From NCBI RefSeq assembly GCF_029338195.1, contig NZ_CP119779.1, forward strand, positions 2,852,001 to 2,916,000: 64,000 nucleotides of DNA, written 5' to 3'. The translations under genes were made by a program, and so were the position numbers. Source of the DNA: Haloarcula litorea. GTDB lineage: Archaea > Halobacteriota > Halobacteria > Halobacteriales > Haloarculaceae. Positions 60,782-64,000 of the stretch are shown piece by piece. The notes beneath the pieces are model-generated. The model was given only the letters and a program-made list of their open reading frames with translations, was not told the DNA's origin and ran no database searches. The first letter of the stretch is position 1, and each line of letters begins with the position of its first letter.

Positions 60782-61327
60782 TCACGCGTCCGGCCCCCGT
60801 TGGTAGCTCCGTGTCCCGCCGGGGTGGCCCTGTGGGTTCTCGATGCCGACCAGTCTCCCCCCGGTGGGAGACGAGTACAGCGCGAACAGCAGTTCGTTGA
60901 CGACGTAGTACCGGACCCGCTGTGTGTCGGAGCCCCCGGGGTCGGGCTCGACCGTGTCGGCGTTCATCCGACGGAGCGCCCGCTCCCGAGCCGTGGCGTC
61001 CAGCGACGCGAACCGGTCGTCGAACCACGCCCGCGCGTACTCGTCGAGGTACGCGACCGCGTCGGCGATGCCCGCGGCGTGGTCGGGTTGGTCCCGCGCA
61101 CGCCCCCGGACGAAGCGGCGGACGAACTCGTCGACGCCCGATACGTCGTCGGGGTAGAGCACTTCGGCCGCCGCGGTGAGCGTCTCGAAGCCCGCTTCGT
61201 CGAGTGGCCCCGGGGGGACGGACGCGTCGGTCTCGCCCTCGTCGTCCGCGAGGAGGACGGTACCGCCGCCGACCGCGACGCCGGCCGCCGACAGGGCCGC
61301 GAGCGCGTCCCGGCGACTCAGTTCCAT
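60782..61327 (-). CDS. Tat-exported protein similar to gluconate 2-dehydrogenase subunit 3
   Basis: The protein has 181 residues. A Tat-type start (ELSRRDALAALSAAGVAVGGG) without a lipobox Cys suggests cleavage or a signal anchor. The mature part has the helical features of the small subunit of periplasmic sugar or polyol dehydrogenases (FETLTAAAEVLYPDD, VRYYVVNELLFALYSSPTGGRLVGIENPQGHPGG). The flavoprotein and cytochrome partners normally beside such genes are absent here. Its position between an iron-box sequence and the ATPase gene is unusual. It may work with a partner elsewhere or have a different role. Confidence 0.75.
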   Translation of the reverse strand: MELSRRDALAALSAAGVAVGGGTVLLADDEGETDASVPPGPLDEAGFETLTAAAEVLYPDDVSGVDEFVRRFVRGRARDQPDHAAGIADAVAYLDEYARAWFDDRFASLDATARERALRRMNADTVEPDPGGSDTQRVRYYVVNELLFALYSSPTGGRLVGIENPQGHPGGTRSYQRGPDA

Positions 61328-61337
61328 ACCGGACGTG

Positions 61338-61351
61338 TTAGGCGAGCCTAA
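61338..61351. promoter_or_regulatory. DtxR-like iron-box palindrome
   Basis: TTAGGC (61338-61343), GA, GCCTAA (61346-61351): perfect 6-base arms matching the core of DtxR/IdeR-type operators. It lies 11 bases before the ATG of the small Tat protein gene on the minus strand, so it probably controls that gene and the ATPase/GT39 genes after it. Haloarchaea have DtxR-family iron repressors, but their exact consensus I cannot verify here. Confidence 0.55.
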
Positions 61352-61353
61352 AC

Positions 61354-63378
61354 TTATGGATTGCGCTCGGACGCCGTCAGGTTCGTCTCGACGAAGGCCC
61401 CGTCCGGGCCGGTCCCGGGCACGTACGCGGCCGCCCCACCGCAGGCGCGGGCGTTACGGCAGCGTTCGACACGCGGCGTGAGTGCCCGGAGCCGGCCGTC
61501 TTCGGCCGCCACGGGGAGATCGAGTCGGTAGGCGAAGCCGCTCCCGCCCCCGTAGTCGACGAACACCGTCGTCCGGACGTTCTCTCTGCCCTCGACGGCC
61601 AGGGTCTCGTTCTGGAGCGGGCGGGCGTCGCCCCGGAGTCTGACCCGGTCGTCGACGAGCAGCGTGAGCGAGACGTCCTCGTCGGGGTCGGGCACCACGT
61701 AGTAGGCGCTCCGACCGTCGATGCCGACCCGGACCGTGACTCCGACCGCGCCGTCGGGGATGCCGACCGACGTCCGCAGGCGGACGCGATCGCCGTCGAC
61801 GTCCCGGACCCGCTGGAGGTAGGCGGCGCTCGGCGACCCGGCGTAGGGGGCCCACGCGCCGCGGTAGACGTACCGGTAGAACCGCCTGTCGGGGAACTCG
61901 TCGTGGACGGCGAAGGGCCGGTCGTCGATGGCGTAGACGGTCTCGCCGTCGTATCCCGGGTCGTTCCGGAGGTACTGGAACGGGTGATTGAGCCAGTTCC
62001 CGTACGGGTCCGGCAGTAGGACCACGGCGTTCTCCGGCGGACCGCCCTCGAACGGTTCGTAGGCGTCCTCGTAGGTCCGGGTCACCTCCATGTTCTCCGA
62101 CAGCGGCGCGTCGAGGTTGTCTGCGGTCACGCCGCCCATCCCCGCGGTACTCACGAGCGCGAGCGCGAGCACGACCGCACGCGCGCCGCGTCGGCTGGTC
62201 CGCTCGGCCAGCGCCGACCGGGCGGCGCGAGTCCCACCGACCGCGCCCCGAGCGGCGAAGGCCGCGGTCGGGACCAGCAGGTCGAAGTGGTAGTACGGCC
62301 CCAGCGCGGAGACGAGCCCGTCGCCCGCCCGTTCCAGGTCCCCGAGGATGTTGAAGTTCCCCCAGAAGTAGACGTTGCCCGCCGCGACGCTGACGAACAG
62401 CCCCGCCACGATTAACTGCCGGGCGGTGACCCCGGCCCTCGCGGCGAGTGCGAGGCCGACGACGGCGAGCCCCGCTCCGAGCAGTCCGCCGGCGATCCAC
62501 TCGGTGAAGAACAGTTCCAGCACCAGCCGGTTCGCCCGGAGCGCCAGCTCGGGCGTGTAGACGATCTCGTGTCCGAGGATCTCCCGGTGGCCGAAACCGA
62601 GGCCGTCCTCCGGCGCGAACGCCTGGTACGGGAACGTGAACGTTGCCCCGGTCACGACTGCGTTGTACGCGAGGGTGGTCACAACGCCGGCAGAGCCCAG
62701 TACGGCCGTCGTCGCCTGCCGGGGGAGCGCGCCCCGCGGGTCACGCCAGAGCGTCCAGCAGGCGTGTGCGATGAACGGGGCCGCGAACAGCACCGCGGTG
62801 TACGGGCGGGAGAAGAACGCGAGTCCGACCGCGACCCCCGCCGCGGCGGCGACGCGTCGGTCGCCGGTCCGGTCGGCGACGAGGTAGGCGTAGCCGAACG
62901 CGAGGTTCAGCAGCGTCGTCGGCGCGTACGGGAGGAACACCGAGGAGTCGATCAGGAACAGCGGCGACGCGAGGACGAACACGCCCGCGAGCAGACCGGT
63001 CCGGTGATCGAACACCTCGCGGACGACGCCGACGACGCCGAGGACGTTCCCCGCGGCGATGGCGACCAGTGCCACCCGGTAACCACCCAGCAGTTTCCCG
63101 ACGGCGAACATCGCGGCCGGGACCGGCGCGTACTTCGGGTACATCCCGCGCTCGCTCTCGACGAAGAACCACGGCCGGAACGCGCCCTCGACGGGCGAGT
63201 GGAGGAACAGCCGCCCCTCCAGCAGCATCGCGGCCTGCTGGAGGTACACCCCCTCGTCGTGGTTCAAGGAGTGGTAGGGGAACACCTGCGTCGAGACGAC
63301 GGCGACGGTGGCGGCGGCGACGAGGGCGAGTGCGGCCGCGGTCCAGCGGTCCCGTCGGAGGTCCGTGAGACGAGCCAT
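61354..63378 (-). CDS. GT39-like polytopic membrane glycosyltransferase, copy 2
   Basis: The protein has 674 residues, a paralogue of 57504-59507 along its whole length. LNHDEGVYLQQAAMLLEGRLFLHSPVE, FFSRPYTAVLFAAPF, FPYQAFAPEDGLGFG, HPFQYLRNDPGYDGETVYA and the C-terminal CRNARACGGAAAYVPG match. About ten to eleven helices are followed by an external domain of about 230 residues. The Asp-Glu pair in the first external loop is kept. It is nine bases from the permease gene upstream and 26 bases from the next gene downstream, so it is in the same transcription unit or adjoining units. Confidence 0.8.
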   Translation of the reverse strand: MARLTDLRRDRWTAAALALVAAATVAVVSTQVFPYHSLNHDEGVYLQQAAMLLEGRLFLHSPVEGAFRPWFFVESERGMYPKYAPVPAAMFAVGKLLGGYRVALVAIAAGNVLGVVGVVREVFDHRTGLLAGVFVLASPLFLIDSSVFLPYAPTTLLNLAFGYAYLVADRTGDRRVAAAAGVAVGLAFFSRPYTAVLFAAPFIAHACWTLWRDPRGALPRQATTAVLGSAGVVTTLAYNAVVTGATFTFPYQAFAPEDGLGFGHREILGHEIVYTPELALRANRLVLELFFTEWIAGGLLGAGLAVVGLALAARAGVTARQLIVAGLFVSVAAGNVYFWGNFNILGDLERAGDGLVSALGPYYHFDLLVPTAAFAARGAVGGTRAARSALAERTSRRGARAVVLALALVSTAGMGGVTADNLDAPLSENMEVTRTYEDAYEPFEGGPPENAVVLLPDPYGNWLNHPFQYLRNDPGYDGETVYAIDDRPFAVHDEFPDRRFYRYVYRGAWAPYAGSPSAAYLQRVRDVDGDRVRLRTSVGIPDGAVGVTVRVGIDGRSAYYVVPDPDEDVSLTLLVDDRVRLRGDARPLQNETLAVEGRENVRTTVFVDYGGGSGFAYRLDLPVAAEDGRLRALTPRVERCRNARACGGAAAYVPGTGPDGAFVETNLTASERNP

Positions 63379-63387
63379 CGCTGTCGG

Positions 63388-64000
63388 TCAGTCGGCCCGC
63401 TGTTCCTGTGCGAGGATGACGGCCATCGAGAGCCCGGAGACGACCACGAGGACCAGGGCCGGCACGGCGGCCGCACCGTACAGTCCCGCCTCCTGGACGC
63501 GCCAGATGTAGGTCACGAGCGTGTCGAACCGGAGCGGCCGCAGGATCAGCGTCGCCGGGAGCTCCTTCATCGTCGTGAGGAAGACCAGCGCCGCCCCGGT
63601 CGCGATCCCCGGCAAGACGAGCGGGAGCGTCACCGACCGGAACGTACTCGCGCGCGATCGGCCGAGCACGCGGGCCGCCTCGACGAGTCCCTGGTCGACC
63701 TGGAGCCGCGACGTCCGGATGGACCCGATCGCCTGTGGCATAAACCGGACCACGTAGGCGAACACGAGCAGGGGAACGGTCTTGTAGAACCACGGGAGCA
63801 CGTCGAGGCTGAAGCTCACCAGCGCGATGGCCAGCACGATGCCCGGTGCCGCGTACCCCACGTAGGGGGCCCGGTCAGCCAGCGAGGCCACCCAGGAGTC
63901 AGAGGTCGCAGAGCGGAGGCCGATGGGGACCGCGACCAGTACCGACGCGCCGGCGGCCAACAGCGCCACCCAGACGGAGTTGAGTCCGTACGACCACGAG
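63388..64000 (-). CDS. Fbp-type ABC transporter permease, C-terminal part (runs off the window)
   Basis: The 203 visible residues are the C-terminal part of a permease. The EAA loop reads VEAARVLGRSRASTFRSVTLPLVLPG, followed by FLTTMKELPATLILRPLRFDTLVTYIW, which is characteristic of FbpB/AfuB iron permeases. About five helices are visible and the frame stays open at the window edge. It is the likely partner of the ATPase at 59504-60637. Confidence 0.85.
   Translation of the reverse strand, partial: SWSYGLNSVWVALLAAGASVLVAVPIGLRSATSDSWVASLADRAPYVGYAAPGIVLAIALVSFSLDVLPWFYKTVPLLVFAYVVRFMPQAIGSIRTSRLQVDQGLVEAARVLGRSRASTFRSVTLPLVLPGIATGAALVFLTTMKELPATLILRPLRFDTLVTYIWRVQEAGLYGAAAVPALVLVVVSGLSMAVILAQEQRAD

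Noticed and set aside
1-64000. CRISPR array, tRNA, rRNA, insertion sequence, integrase or prophage genes
   Set aside because: I looked for regularly spaced repeats, tRNA-like cloverleaves, transposase or integrase motifs and terminal inverted repeats and saw none.

Overview
This window is a piece of haloarchaeal chromosome (class Halobacteria). Evidence: G+C is very high with strong GC3, the predicted proteins are strikingly acidic, several lipoproteins carry twin-arginine signals followed by a lipobox Cys and a Gly/Asp/Ser linker, many promoters have a TATA-like box about 25-33 bases before a leaderless ATG, and there are archaeal gene families (Orc1/Cdc6, TrmB, GfcR, HTH-10/Bat, Htr transducers). 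The genus cannot be fixed from sequence alone. There is no rRNA, tRNA, CRISPR array, IS element or prophage.

Layout. (1) 1-1660: end of a chemoreceptor locus (binding lipoprotein plus transducer, Bas-like). (2) 1885-5718: sugar-kinase block with KDG kinase, pyruvate kinase and ROK glucokinase. (3) 5750-6928: Orc1/Cdc6-family ATPase. (4) 7002-14804: glycerol catabolism, with glpK plus a membrane protein on the minus strand divergent from glpABC across a 773-base gap. (5) 14949-19124: universal stress protein, PEP carboxylase and a Bat-type regulator. (6) 19213-27879: one compact plus-strand unit with a complete Liv-type ABC importer running into a FabH-like enzyme, an alpha/beta hydrolase and an acyl-CoA ligase. 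(7) 27967-30606: NmrA-like protein, sodium symporter and a 64-base tandem repeat. (8) 30607-35820: gluconate dehydratase, a sugar-binding-protein homologue with no export signal, a divergent chemotaxis transducer with almost no external domain, and an M24-fold protein missing most metal ligands. (9) 35904-41733: three tandem GH13 alpha-glucosidases converging on gfcR. (10) 43002-56622: aldo/keto reductase, TrmB regulator, complete CUT1 sugar ABC transporter with a small membrane protein, Gfo/Idh/MocA enzyme, glucose dehydrogenase, a second sugar-binding lipoprotein, a second CUT1 ATPase and a second TrmB protein. (11) 56739-64000: a DPM1-like glycosyltransferase, then an Fbp-type ABC transporter interleaved with two paralogous GT39-like membrane proteins and a Tat-exported small protein.

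How it fits together. Regions 2, 8, 9 and 10 look like a sugar-catabolic island. Oligosaccharides would enter by the CUT1 importer and be cut by the GH13 enzymes. Glucose would be oxidised by Gdh, and gluconate dehydrated by GnaD to KDG. KDG would be phosphorylated by KdgK, with the tail of the pathway ending at pyruvate kinase (semi-phosphorylative Entner-Doudoroff route). GfcR and two TrmB-family proteins are the obvious regulators. A shared palindrome (ACAAC-N4-GTTGT) lies before the first GH13 gene, gfcR, the aldo/keto reductase and the sugar-binding protein. PEP carboxylase and the glycerol genes are other central-carbon entry points.

The observations I would follow first are: the signal-less binding protein beside a transducer with a minimal sensor region, possibly a cytoplasmic sugar or sugar-acid sensing unit; the palindromic operator set; two DtxR-like iron-box sequences around the glycosyltransferase/Fbp region; and the Liv transporter fused in operon order to acyl-CoA chemistry of unknown substrate.
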